Origin: Veillonellaceae bacterium
Lineage (GTDB): Bacteria > Bacillota > Negativicutes > Veillonellales > Dialisteraceae
DNA length: 64,000 bases
Direction of reading: 5' to 3'
NCBI GenBank assembly: GCA_025992895.1
Contig: DAJPGA010000001.1
Span: forward strand, 445,001 to 509,000
Shown piece after piece: positions 48,284-56,833 of this stretch; position 1 is the stretch's first letter, and each line of letters opens with the position of its first letter. Below the pieces are notes generated by a model. It saw only the letters and a list, made by a program, of their open reading frames with translations, did not search any database and was not told the origin of the DNA. Both the position numbers and the translations under genes were made by a program.

Positions 48284-49465
48284 ATGAAACAGCTTCGTGT
48301 TTTTCTTTTCATACTGGCTGTCGGTGTGTTCGGAATTCTGAATACGGAGATGGGCGTGATCGGGATTCTTCCGGCGATTTCGGAGACGTTCGGTGTGACG
48401 GTTTCGAAGGCCGGACTTCTGGTGAGTCTTTTTGCTCTTGTCGTGGCAGGGGCGGGACCTACGATGCCGCTGCTTTTCTCGCGGTTCAACCGGAAGTATG
48501 TGATGCTCTTCGTGCTGGCGGTTTTCGTCATTGCCAATTTGATTTCCGCTTTCACGACTTCGTTTGATGTCCTTCTGGCTGCCAGGATCATTCCTGCTTT
48601 CTTCCATCCTGTCTACTGCTCGCTGGCGTTTGCGGCGGCAGCGGATGCGGCGCCTCCCGGAGAGGGGCCTGATGCGGTGGGGAAGGTCATGATCGGTACG
48701 GCGGCAGGCATGGTTGTCGGGGTCCCGGTCAGCAATTTCCTGGCTTCGGCGTTCTCGCTGGAAGCATCGCTGCTCTTCTTTGCGGCGGTGACGGCTCTGG
48801 CTTTCGTGGCCACCGTGTTCTGGATTCCTTCGATGCCGGTTGCACATGTACCGGGGTACGGGAGCCAGCTTTCTGTACTGAAGAAACCTGTCGTCTGGCA
48901 GGCGCTTCTGGCGGTCGTCTTCATGAATGGTTCGGTATTCGGCGTATTCTCTTACCTCGCTGATTATCTGGGCCGCGTGACGATGCTGGACGGCGCGATG
49001 GTTTCCGCGCTTCTCTTCGTGTACGGGATCGCCAATGTCATCGGAAGCTATTTCTCAGGCAGAATCATCATCCGCTGGCCGGTTTCTTCCGTACAGGCAT
49101 TTCCTTTTGTGATTCTTGCGATTTATGCGGTGATGCTTTTTGCCGGGCATTCCGCGATTCTCATGCCGGCTCTCATCCTTTTCTGGGGGATTGCGGGCGG
49201 CGTGAACGCCAATATGAACCAGTACTGGCTGACAACAGCGGCTCCGGAGGCGAAGGCTTTTGCCAACGGGCTTTTCCTGACGGCGGCCAATATCGGGACG
49301 ATGGCGGCTTCGATGTTCTGCGGACTCTTGATCGACCGCGCGGGAACAGCTTCAATCGTCTGGGGCGGCATGGCTTTTGCCGTCATCAGCGCATTTTGTA
49401 TATTCTGGCGGACGGCCAATTCTGAAAGCCGTTTCGCATTGCTCCAGGGAGGGGTAGTCAATTAA
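48284..49465 (+). CDS. MFS transporter, DHA1-like
   Basis: 393 residues with twelve predicted membrane helices, starting MKQLRVFLFILAVGVFGILN behind AAAAGGGGGTATTT. The loop between helices 2 and 3 carries the shortened MFS motif (LFSRFNRKYVMLF), and TEMGVIGILPAISETFGVT at helix 1-2 is typical of AraJ/YdhP-like sugar or drug exporters. Substrate unknown. It is followed at once by a secreted hydrolase gene, so both probably share one transcript, and a LysR gene points toward them from downstream. Confidence 0.9.
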   Translation: MKQLRVFLFILAVGVFGILNTEMGVIGILPAISETFGVTVSKAGLLVSLFALVVAGAGPTMPLLFSRFNRKYVMLFVLAVFVIANLISAFTTSFDVLLAARIIPAFFHPVYCSLAFAAAADAAPPGEGPDAVGKVMIGTAAGMVVGVPVSNFLASAFSLEASLLFFAAVTALAFVATVFWIPSMPVAHVPGYGSQLSVLKKPVVWQALLAVVFMNGSVFGVFSYLADYLGRVTMLDGAMVSALLFVYGIANVIGSYFSGRIIIRWPVSSVQAFPFVILAIYAVMLFAGHSAILMPALILFWGIAGGVNANMNQYWLTTAAPEAKAFANGLFLTAANIGTMAASMFCGLLIDRAGTASIVWGGMAFAVISAFCIFWRTANSESRFALLQGGVVN

Positions 49466-49466
49466 A

Positions 49467-50558
49467 ATGAATAAGATGAAATTTTTGATTTGCTGCGGTA
49501 CTGCCGCATTTCTTCTCGGTCTTGGCGGACAGGCACAGGCCGCAGATTTCTTTGCACCATTGCCGAAGGTAACGCCGGAAGCGACAGATACAGCCGGTCA
49601 TCCGGACAATTTCTACAAGAGTGACAAGGTCACGAAGACGACCGTTTTCTTCAACAATATCTATGACATGAAGGTCGCAGGAAATCTTTTCGTGCCGAAG
49701 AATCTGAAAGCAGGCGAAAAGCTGCCGGCTATCGTCGTCGGACATCCGATGGGCGCTGTCAAGGAACAGAGCTCGGATCTTTACGCACAGAAAATGGCAG
49801 AGAAGGGCTTCGTCACTCTCGCCATCGACCTTTCTTACTGGGGACAGAGCGCAGGAACACCGAGAAACAGCGTCAATCCTGACACCTATGCTGAAGACTT
49901 CAGTGCCGCTGTCGATTACCTGGGGACACAGGGCTTCGTCAATCGTGACAAGATCGGCGTCCTTGGCATCTGCGGAAGCGGCAGCTTCGTTATCAGCGCA
50001 GCCAAGATCGATCCGCGCATCAAGGCCGTTGCGACCGTCAGCATGTACAACATGGGCAATGCCAACCGCTGGGGCCTGAATAAATCCCAGAGTATCGAGC
50101 AGAGAAAGGCAGTGCTTGAGGCAGCAGCCAAGGAACGCTGGGCAGAAGTCGATGGTGCACCGACCGCGTATACCAGCGGCACGACCCATGCCATCGATGC
50201 GGATACGAATCCGATCCAGAAGGAATTCTATGATTTCTACCGCACCACCCGCGGCTCCTACACCACCCCCGGCGAAGATCCGGAACACACCACGCATCCG
50301 ACACTCGTCAGCAACGTGAAGTTCATGAACTTCTACCCGTTTGAAGACATTGACACCATTTCTCCTCGTCCGATGCTCTTCATCACAGGCGACAAAGCGC
50401 ATTCCAAGGAATTCAGCGAAGACGCATACAGAAGAGCCAAGGAACCGAAGGAACTCTACTACGTCAAAGGCGCAGGCCACGTCGACCTCTACGACAAGAC
50501 CGACCTTATCCCGTGGAACAAACTGACCGAATTCTTCACCAAGTACCTGAAGGACTGA
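49467..50558 (+). CDS. Secreted alpha/beta hydrolase with a cysteine at the nucleophile elbow
   Basis: 363 residues. A signal peptide ends near GQAQAADF. The fold is that of COG1073-type hydrolases: VVGHPMGAVKEQSSDLY as oxyanion region, then GICGSG, where Cys169 stands at the position normally held by serine, as in dienelactone hydrolases. The acid is likely in FITGDKAHSKEF and the histidine in GAGHVDLYD. Substrate is unknown. The ATG is 1 base after the MFS stop, with GGAGGGG upstream, so the two genes are coupled. Confidence 0.88.
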   Translation: MNKMKFLICCGTAAFLLGLGGQAQAADFFAPLPKVTPEATDTAGHPDNFYKSDKVTKTTVFFNNIYDMKVAGNLFVPKNLKAGEKLPAIVVGHPMGAVKEQSSDLYAQKMAEKGFVTLAIDLSYWGQSAGTPRNSVNPDTYAEDFSAAVDYLGTQGFVNRDKIGVLGICGSGSFVISAAKIDPRIKAVATVSMYNMGNANRWGLNKSQSIEQRKAVLEAAAKERWAEVDGAPTAYTSGTTHAIDADTNPIQKEFYDFYRTTRGSYTTPGEDPEHTTHPTLVSNVKFMNFYPFEDIDTISPRPMLFITGDKAHSKEFSEDAYRRAKEPKELYYVKGAGHVDLYDKTDLIPWNKLTEFFTKYLKD

Positions 50559-50581
50559 GGAAATAGGATTTTAAGCAGACC

Positions 50582-50743
50582 AATAAAAAACGCCGTGAAA
50601 TCGAATCGTGATTTCGAAAGGCGCCCCCACGGGGGAGCTGATGCGGAGCAGCTGAAGGGGTGAAGTTCCATCGGCTGCAAGCCGGTTGTGTGGTTTTGCG
50701 TATGAACCTAATAAAAAACGCTGTGAAATCGAATCGTGATTTC
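50582..50743. repeat. Palindromic repeat inserted into a terminator, flanked by 34-base direct copies
   Basis: The sequence beginning AATAAAAAACGC and ending CGTGATTTC occurs at 50582-50615 and 50710-50743 with one mismatch. Between them lies a unit with GCGCCCCCACGGGGGAGCTG, TCGGCTGCAAGCCGG and TTGTGTGGTTTTGCG, the interspersed-repeat signature. The right copy still belongs to a perfect terminator; the left copy is its truncated duplicate. Confidence 0.75.
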
Positions 50744-50754
50744 ACAGCGTTTTT
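50713..50754. terminator. Bidirectional terminator between the hydrolase and LysR genes
   Basis: CGCTGTGAAATC/GATTTCACAGCG, 12 perfect pairs, with A and T runs on both sides; it can end both convergent transcripts. Confidence 0.88.
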
Positions 50755-50755
50755 A

Positions 50756-51640
50756 TTATTTCTCCCCTGCTTCCCGGATCTTTGCGAGGAAGGCTTCTGC
50801 CGGGGCGGATAGGATCTGATGCTTTTTCCAGACAAGGGAAAGGGGCGAGGTGAGGAGCGGCGAGAGAGGACGGAAGGCGAAGGGACTGTCCTTTCCTGAC
50901 GGTGCTATGTGGTCGAAGCAGAGGGCATAGCCCAGGCCCGAGCGGACCATGAGGGAGCCGTTGAAAAGGAGCGTGTACGTCGCGGCGATGTGGAGGCGGC
51001 TCATGGGAAATCCGAGCCAGCCGGAAAGCTCGTCGCGGGAGAGCGACTGGGAGGAAAGGATGAGCGGGATATCCAGAAGATCTTCTGCCGTGATGGCCTT
51101 CTTTTGTGCCATCGTATCATCCTTGCTCATGAGAAGGCCCCATGTGTCATGGTTGGGAAGAGGGAGGGAGTAGTACCGCTCAGTATTTTCCGCGCCCATG
51201 AGGACGGCGAAATCGAGAAGGCCCTTGTCGAGGCGGTCCATGACGATTTCTCCGTTTCCGCTGAAGAAGTGAGGAATGATCAGCGGATGCTCATCCTGCA
51301 GTGACTTCAGTGCATCTGTCACGAAGGACAGCGCTTTGCTTTCCCCACAGCCGATCGAAAGGTCGCCGCTTACTGTCTTCTCGCCAAGGGAACGGAATTC
51401 CTTCTCCGTGATCTCGGCCAGGCCCACGATTTCCTCAGCCCGCTGCCGGAGGAGCAGTCCTTCGCGTGTCAAAGACAGCTCGCGCCCGCCTCTTGAGAAA
51501 AGCGTCTGCCCGAGTTCTTCTTCGAGCTCCCTGATCTGGCGGGAAAGCGTCGGCTGCGTCAGGTGCAGTGCCTGCGCCGCCCTCGTCACGCTTCCTTCCT
51601 GCGCGACGGCAAGAAAATAACGGAGTACACGGATTTCCAA
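50756..51640 (-). CDS. LysR-family transcriptional regulator
   Basis: 294 residues from a TTG codon (51640) that gives LEIRVLRYFLAVAQEGSVTR and has AAAAGGA before it; an ATG at 51673 in frame would add 11 residues. The winged helix (SVTRAAQALHLTQPTLSRQI) is followed by a two-lobe effector domain (LSIGCGESKALSFV, LLFNGSLMVRSGLGYALCF). It belongs to the CysL/YybE-like LysR group. It converges on the MFS-hydrolase pair and may control it, but no operator was identified. Confidence 0.92.
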   Translation of the reverse strand: MEIRVLRYFLAVAQEGSVTRAAQALHLTQPTLSRQIRELEEELGQTLFSRGGRELSLTREGLLLRQRAEEIVGLAEITEKEFRSLGEKTVSGDLSIGCGESKALSFVTDALKSLQDEHPLIIPHFFSGNGEIVMDRLDKGLLDFAVLMGAENTERYYSLPLPNHDTWGLLMSKDDTMAQKKAITAEDLLDIPLILSSQSLSRDELSGWLGFPMSRLHIAATYTLLFNGSLMVRSGLGYALCFDHIAPSGKDSPFAFRPLSPLLTSPLSLVWKKHQILSAPAEAFLAKIREAGEK

Positions 51641-51672
51641 AATATCAGATCCTTTTTGATAAAAGACTAACA

Positions 51673-51720
51673 CAAAAGGAGCTGTGAATGACGATCACTC
51701 GTTTTCACGGCTCCTTTCTT
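51673..51720 (-). terminator. Terminator of the aroB-like gene
   Basis: On the minus strand AAAGGAGCCGTGAA pairs with TTCACAGCTCCTTT, followed by TGTGTT. It lies between the stop at 51728 and the LysR start. Confidence 0.7.
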
Positions 51721-51727
51721 TGATTTC

Positions 51728-52801
51728 TTATTTCGTCTTCACGTACCTTGGAAGTTCTTCGACGGGTACGGTGTGGAGGAAGCCTTCTCCGATTCTCTTG
51801 AGGAGTGTCAGCTGGATTTTTCCTTCGGTGATGCGTTTGTCTTTGTACATCTGGGCAGTGAGGATTTCATCCGGGATGTTGACGGTCGTCGGAAGGGAGA
51901 GGGATTTCAGGACGTATTCAAGGCGTTCTGAGGTGCCCTGTTCTGTGAGGCCCAGGAGTTCAGAGCGGCGGGTCATGAGGTTCATGCCGATGGCTGTGGC
52001 TTCGCCGTGGGTGATTTTGGCATCATCATAGCGGTAGCAGCGTTCGATGGCGCCTCCGATAGTGTGGCCGAAGTCAAGGATGCGGCGTTCGCCTTTCGCA
52101 CCCGGGTCGATTTCTACATAGTGGGCTTTGATGGCTACGCATCTCTGGATGATTTCCGGAAGGACGCGGAGGATGTCCATGTCAGAGCCTGCTTTTTCGA
52201 AGAGTTCGAAGAGGTCCTTGTCAGCGACGCAGCCCAGTTTCACGGCTTCGCCAAGCCCGTTGTGGAGGTAGCGGCGCGGGAGGGATTTCGCCATGGAGGG
52301 GTCGATGTAGACGGCAGCAGGCTGGTAGAACATGCCTACGAGGTTCTTGCCGGCTGTGATGTCCAGTGTGACCTTTCCGCCGATGGCGCTTCCGATCTGC
52401 GAGAGGACGGATGTCGGGAACTGGATGTAGCGCACGCCCCTGTGCCAGGTAGCTGCTGCAAATCCGGTGACGTCGCCGACGATGCGGCCGCCCAATGCAA
52501 TCAGGATATCGTCATTTCCAAGGCCGAAGTCTGCCAGCGCTCCGTAGATGCTGTTGACGATCGGAAGGGAGCGGGATTTTTCCGTCCCGGGCACGACGAT
52601 CATTTTCGCCTTGATGCCTGCTTTTTCCAGTGAGCTGACGAGACGCATGCCGTACAGCTTGTCGATAGTGTCTTCTGTGATGACGGCTGCTTTTTCAGCG
52701 CCGGTCAGGTCCGCGATGGCGGAGCCTGCTTTGTCGATCAGTCCGTTTTCAATGTGGACGTCGTAGGAATCGCTTCCCAGATTGATGTGGATTTTTTCCA
52801 T
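51728..52801 (-). CDS. Divergent 3-dehydroquinate synthase paralogue (sugar-phosphate cyclase family)
   Basis: 357 residues from ATG 52801 behind AAGGAGG. It aligns residue by residue with the second AroB (56787), and keeps the NAD loop (GGRIVGDVTGF), Lys143, Asn153, zinc ligands Glu185, His246 and His265. However, three active-site positions differ: Asp137 of QIDSSVGG is Gly (QIGSAIGG), Asn243 of LNFGHT is Asp, and His250 of GHAIE is Gly. In characterised DHQ synthases the equivalent residues contact substrate. It stands outside the aro operon with its own terminator. It may make another cyclitol or have lost DHQ synthase activity. Confidence 0.85.
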   Translation of the reverse strand: MEKIHINLGSDSYDVHIENGLIDKAGSAIADLTGAEKAAVITEDTIDKLYGMRLVSSLEKAGIKAKMIVVPGTEKSRSLPIVNSIYGALADFGLGNDDILIALGGRIVGDVTGFAAATWHRGVRYIQFPTSVLSQIGSAIGGKVTLDITAGKNLVGMFYQPAAVYIDPSMAKSLPRRYLHNGLGEAVKLGCVADKDLFELFEKAGSDMDILRVLPEIIQRCVAIKAHYVEIDPGAKGERRILDFGHTIGGAIERCYRYDDAKITHGEATAIGMNLMTRRSELLGLTEQGTSERLEYVLKSLSLPTTVNIPDEILTAQMYKDKRITEGKIQLTLLKRIGEGFLHTVPVEELPRYVKTK

Positions 52802-52855
52802 AATCCGTTCCTCCTTCAAGTATGCTCTCTTTGCTTTCATTATAGCATGAAGAAA

Positions 52856-52880
52856 GAAAAAACGCCCATGAAATGGGCGT
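52856..52880 (-). terminator. Terminator of the MATE gene
   Basis: Read on the minus strand, ACGCCCAT-TTC-ATGGGCGT is followed by TTTTTTC. Confidence 0.8.
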
Positions 52881-52895
52881 AAATGCTGTGCCATA

Positions 52896-54233
52896 TTAAG
52901 CCATGTCGGCGAGGATCCTGTCCCAGCCGCGGGCTTTGAGTTTCCTCATGAAATAGCCTGCGCAGGTGGCGCGGATCATCTGGTCGAGGACGAGTGCCAT
53001 CCATACGCCGGTGAGGCCGAGGCCGAAGCCGTAGAGGAAGAGGCCGGTCATGATTGGGCGCAGGAGCGTCACGGAGAAGAAGGAGTAAGCAGCGACTTCC
53101 GCCGTCCTTCCGCTGCCGCGCAGGATAGAAGATCCGATGATGCCGTAGGCTTCCGGGAAGGAAACGAAGGCGACGAAGATCATGATGATGGAAGCGGCTT
53201 CAGGCGCGATGCCGTCGCCGGAGTAGATGGTGAAGATTTCATTCCTGAAAATGAGCGTCAGGAGAAAAACAGCACAGGACATGTAGAAGGAAAGGCGCAT
53301 GCCACTCTTCTTGTAGGCTTTCCAGTCTTCTTCACTGCCGCGGCCGCAGGACTGTCCGGCGGTGACCATGCTTGCCTTGCCGAAGCCCGTGATGAAGTCC
53401 CAGTAAATGTCGCAGATATTCATGCAGACGCTGTGGATGGCAAAAGGAATGGGGCCGAGGCCTGCCGCCATGCGGGAGAAGATGACCATGCCGGCTCTTT
53501 CGCTGCCCTGTTCGCTTAAGATACTGCCGAAGATCGGAAGGATCTGGCGGAAATAATCTTTGTCAGGGACATAGGATCCTTCTGCGAAGAACTGATCGTT
53601 CTTCAGGACCAGTGTTGTCGCAATGAGAGTAAAGAGGGTGGCAAAGACAGTGCCGATCGCCGCACCGGCGACTCCCATGGCCGGGACGGGGCCGATGCCG
53701 AAGATCAGGACGAAGTTCAGCATGACATTGATGATATTTCCTGCCACGTTCGTATTCATGATGACAGCCGTCTTGCCATAGCCGAGCTGCACGGCCTGAA
53801 GGATCAGCGTCAGCGAGGTGAAGTATGTCGCAATGAGGGCCGGGACGCTGTAGTCCATGGCCAGAGAAATGTAATCCGATGTCGCTCCCATGAGGTAGAG
53901 GATATCTTCCAGGAAAAGGAAGAAAAGGATGTGGAGCAGGCCAAGAAGGAGCGCGCAGACAGTGAGGGATTTCTTCATGATGGAAGAAGATGCCTCTTTT
54001 CCTGCTTCGTCTGCTTTCCTTGAGACAAGGAGCGTCACAGAGGAGGCCAGCGATCTTGAGAAGCATAGGAGCACGAGTCTTGGCTGGGCGAAAATGCTGA
54101 CTGCTGCGATCGGGAGAGCTCCGAGCGTGCCGACCATGATGAGGTCTGTCGAAGCGAGAAGGATCATGAAGAGCCCTTCAAAGGCGGCAGGCAGCGCGAT
54201 TTTCAAGTAAGTTTTGTTATATGAATTCGTCAT
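52896..54233 (-). CDS. MATE-family efflux transporter
   Basis: 445 residues with twelve membrane helices in two MatE halves. N terminus YLKIALPAAFEGLFMILLAS and TDLIMVGTLGALPIAAVSI match the family; the second half starts near EQGSERAGMVIFSRMAAGLG. MATE proteins export cationic drugs or metabolites with sodium or protons. The start follows AAAAGGAAC. The leader carries an intrinsic terminator between promoter and start, suggesting control by attenuation. Confidence 0.93.
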   Translation of the reverse strand: MTNSYNKTYLKIALPAAFEGLFMILLASTDLIMVGTLGALPIAAVSIFAQPRLVLLCFSRSLASSVTLLVSRKADEAGKEASSSIMKKSLTVCALLLGLLHILFFLFLEDILYLMGATSDYISLAMDYSVPALIATYFTSLTLILQAVQLGYGKTAVIMNTNVAGNIINVMLNFVLIFGIGPVPAMGVAGAAIGTVFATLFTLIATTLVLKNDQFFAEGSYVPDKDYFRQILPIFGSILSEQGSERAGMVIFSRMAAGLGPIPFAIHSVCMNICDIYWDFITGFGKASMVTAGQSCGRGSEEDWKAYKKSGMRLSFYMSCAVFLLTLIFRNEIFTIYSGDGIAPEAASIIMIFVAFVSFPEAYGIIGSSILRGSGRTAEVAAYSFFSVTLLRPIMTGLFLYGFGLGLTGVWMALVLDQMIRATCAGYFMRKLKARGWDRILADMA

Positions 54234-54262
54234 GAGGTTCTTGTTCCTTTTGCTTGTTCAGC

Positions 54263-54293
54263 AAAAAGCCCGGTCTCCTTTGAGAAATCGGGC
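54263..54293 (-). terminator. Intrinsic terminator inside the MATE leader
   Basis: On the minus strand GCCCGATTTCTC and GAGACCGGGC pair and are followed by TTTTTGC, about 30 bases before the MATE start. The T run overlaps a second possible hairpin (CTTTTTGCT and AGCAAAAG), which could compete. No gene lies between the promoter and this terminator. Confidence 0.65.
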
Positions 54294-54309
54294 AATTTCC
54301 TTTAATAAT

Positions 54310-54338
54310 ATTCTAACTTAAATGAGTCATTTTTTCAA
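54310..54338 (-). promoter_or_regulatory. Promoter of the MATE gene
   Basis: On the minus strand TTGAAA (54338-54333) and TAGAAT (54315-54310) with a 17-base spacer. Confidence 0.65.
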
Positions 54339-54462
54339 TCTAAAACGGTCGATATACGTGGGCGAGAACTCGACGTCCCGTAGGAAACAATCCGTTCAGG
54401 AAACTGATTTCCATGCCTTGTGCGGCATATGATAAATATTTCATGCGATTTATGCATACTAT

Positions 54463-54492
54463 TTGACAGGATTTCCCAAATCAGCCTATACT
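54463..54492 (+). promoter_or_regulatory. Promoter of the aromatic amino-acid operon
   Basis: TTGACA at 54463 and TATACT at 54487 with an 18-base spacer, 30 bases before the leader peptide. Confidence 0.75.
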
Positions 54493-54522
54493 AAGCCAAC
54501 ATCTAAGAAGGGAGGGGTCATC

Positions 54523-54615
54523 ATGAGACAGGCAGCTATGGCAGCAGCATACGTTTATTACCGCGGTTATTACTTTACCCGCGGCTATTTAGCGTACCCG
54601 TCTCATGAGCCATAA
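54523..54615 (+). CDS. Tyrosine-rich leader peptide of the aro operon
   Basis: 30 codons behind GGGAGGGGTCATC. Seven of the residues are tyrosine and one is phenylalanine, packed as YVYYRGYYFTRGYLAYP. It lies between a good promoter and an intrinsic terminator 22 bases after its stop, followed by the DAHP synthase gene. This is the arrangement of ribosome-mediated attenuation: stalling at Tyr codons when tyrosine is scarce should prevent the terminator from folding. Two CCGCGG copies inside the Tyr region can pair with each other and may form the competing hairpin. Confidence 0.8.
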   Translation: MRQAAMAAAYVYYRGYYFTRGYLAYPSHEP

Positions 54616-54636
54616 CCCTACCCTTTACCGGACGAT

Positions 54637-54669
54637 CAGGACAGACTCAGGAGAGCCTGTCCTTTTTTT
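54637..54669 (+). terminator. Attenuator terminator before aroF
   Basis: AGGACAG pairs with CTGTCCT around ACTCAGGAGAGC, followed by TTTTTTTATT. Confidence 0.8.
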
Positions 54670-54756
54670 ATTACCCGGAAGCAGGATGGAAGCATAGAGC
54701 AAGACCAAAGAAACCGCAGAAGCGGATGGAGCGCCCAAGGGGCAAGGAGGATTATT

Positions 54757-55773
54757 ATGATTATCGTTATGAAGGAAAACACACTGGCACTGGAAATTGA
54801 ACGTATGGTGAAATCTCTCGAGGACAGAGGATTCCAGATCGACAAGAGCACCGGGTCAAGAAAAGTCGTACTGGGACTTGTGGGAGACACATCGGCCCTG
54901 GATGAGAGGGATTTCATGGGCCACGAATGGGTCGACCGCGTCATGCGCGTGCAGGAGCCGTACAAGAGAGCGAGCCGCGCTTTCCATCCGGAGGACACGA
55001 TCGTCGATGTCTCCGGCGTCAAGGTCGGCGGAAAGAAGCTCGTCGTCATGGCAGGACCCTGCTCGATTGAAACGCCCGAGCAGATCCACGGCATTGCGAA
55101 AGAAGTGAAGAAATCCGGCGCAGCCATCCTTCGCGGCGGCGCATTCAAGCCAAGGACCTCCCCGTACTCTTTCCAGGGACTCGGTGAAAAAGGTCTCGAC
55201 CTTCTCCTCTCGGCCGCCCGTGACAATGACCTTCCTGTCGTCACTGAGCTCATGAGCGCAGACAAGATCGGCACCTTCCTTGAAAAGAAGATCGATCTCA
55301 TCCAGATCGGCGCCAGAAACATGCAGAACTTCGACCTTCTGAAAGCCGTCGGCCGTCTGAATGTGCCGGTCCTCCTGAAGAGAGGGATGTCAGCCACGAT
55401 CGAGGAATGGCTGATGAGCGCCGAATACATCATGAGCGAGGGCAACCACAATGTCATCCTCTGTGAAAGAGGCATCCGCACCTTCGAAAAGGCGACAAGA
55501 AATACGCTCGACCTTTCCGCCATCGCCGCCGTGAAGCGCATGAGCCACCTGCCGATCATCGTCGATCCCAGCCATGCGACGGGCAAGAGATGGATGGTCG
55601 AATCCATGGCCATGGCAGCCATTGCAGCCGGCGCAGACGGCATCATGTGCGAAGTCCACAACGATCCGGAAAATGCATGGTGCGACGGCGCTGAATCCAT
55701 CACGCCGGAGACCTTCGACCATATGATGAAGAAGCTCCGCGAAATCGCACCGATCGTCGGACGTGAACTGTAA
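54757..55773 (+). CDS. aroF: AroF, 3-deoxy-7-phosphoheptulonate (DAHP) synthase
   Basis: 338 residues: a ferredoxin-like regulatory domain (about 1-75) fused before a type I-beta catalytic barrel. Catalytic motifs: MAGPCSIETPEQI, ILRGGAFKPRTSPYSFQG, IQIGARNMQNF, LLKRGMSATIEEW and IIVDPSHATGKR. It condenses PEP and erythrose 4-phosphate, the committed step of aromatic synthesis. The extra domain normally mediates feedback inhibition by tyrosine or phenylalanine, which would add to the transcriptional attenuation upstream. Start behind AAGGAGG. Confidence 0.96.
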   Translation: MIIVMKENTLALEIERMVKSLEDRGFQIDKSTGSRKVVLGLVGDTSALDERDFMGHEWVDRVMRVQEPYKRASRAFHPEDTIVDVSGVKVGGKKLVVMAGPCSIETPEQIHGIAKEVKKSGAAILRGGAFKPRTSPYSFQGLGEKGLDLLLSAARDNDLPVVTELMSADKIGTFLEKKIDLIQIGARNMQNFDLLKAVGRLNVPVLLKRGMSATIEEWLMSAEYIMSEGNHNVILCERGIRTFEKATRNTLDLSAIAAVKRMSHLPIIVDPSHATGKRWMVESMAMAAIAAGADGIMCEVHNDPENAWCDGAESITPETFDHMMKKLREIAPIVGREL

Positions 55774-55939
55774 GAAGAAAATCCATAGCAGAAGGAAATC
55801 CGCAGTATATATAGTATAAAAATAAATATAGAAGCAGAGCAGAACAGGAAAAAATACTATTTCCACGGATTTTCATTTTCGTATACAATAGAGTAAGAAT
55901 CAGTGAATTTCATAGTCAGGCAGAAAGAAAAGGGAGAAT

Positions 55940-56833
55940 ATGAGTACAAGTGACTTCAGCAAGATTACCGTCGGCGTCATCGGGCTGGGCCTTATGGGAG
56001 GTTCTTTCGCCAAACGGTTCAAGGAAATCGGAAACAGGGTTATCGGGATCAACCGCACGAAGAGTGCGGAAGAAGCGCTCCGGATGGGAATCATCGATTC
56101 CGCAGATCCAAAGGATCTCAAAGAGTGCAGGATCATCGTCTTCTGCACGCCGGAGAAAGCGACGAAAGCATTCCTGGAAGAGAATCTTTCTCTTCTTGCC
56201 AGGGATGCCATCCTGACCGATATCGCAGGCGTCAAGGACGGCTTTGCAGACATTGCAGAGTCTTTGATCCTTCCGACGCAGGATTTCATTTCCGGACACC
56301 CCATGTGCGGCAGGGAAGGCGCAGGCCTTTCACAGGCATCGGCAGATATTTTCAAGGGCGCGAATTACATCGTGATCCCCAGGCGATCAAACAGGAAGGA
56401 AAATGTCGCACTCATCGAAGAGATGATCAGGGCGCTTGGATGCGCGCATGCTCCGGCCGTGACGGCCCATGAGCATGATGAGATCATCGCATACACGAGC
56501 GACCTGCCCCACGCAGCGGCAGCGGCTCTGATGAACAGCGCCTCCTACAGGAAGGACACGAACCGCTTCACCGGCGGCTCCTTCAGGGACGAGACGCGCG
56601 TGGCAGATATCAATGAAGAACTCTGGACATCGCTTTTCCTGTCGAACAGGGAAAATGTCCTTACAGAAATCGAACGGTTCGAGGCAGCGCTTGAAACGCT
56701 GCGGCGTGCCATCGAAGAAAAGAATGAAGACAGCATACGGACCTTCCTTTCGGAAGCGGGCCGGAGAAGAAGGGAATGGGACAGCCATGGCAGTAGTAAA
56801 TATGGATCTAGGGAAAGAATCGTACAAGATTGA
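55940..56833 (+). CDS. tyrA: TyrA, prephenate dehydrogenase
   Basis: 297 residues. The NAD-binding loop is GVIGLGLMGGSFAK and the active site region holds ISGHPMCGREGAGLSQA; AYTSDLPHAAAAALMNSASY lies in the helical domain. There is no chorismate mutase or ACT domain. It makes 4-hydroxyphenylpyruvate for tyrosine. It stands 166 bases after aroF, a gap with AT-rich sequence and a weak inverted repeat, and overlaps aroB by 47 bases. Confidence 0.94.
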   Translation: MSTSDFSKITVGVIGLGLMGGSFAKRFKEIGNRVIGINRTKSAEEALRMGIIDSADPKDLKECRIIVFCTPEKATKAFLEENLSLLARDAILTDIAGVKDGFADIAESLILPTQDFISGHPMCGREGAGLSQASADIFKGANYIVIPRRSNRKENVALIEEMIRALGCAHAPAVTAHEHDEIIAYTSDLPHAAAAALMNSASYRKDTNRFTGGSFRDETRVADINEELWTSLFLSNRENVLTEIERFEAALETLRRAIEEKNEDSIRTFLSEAGRRRREWDSHGSSKYGSRERIVQD

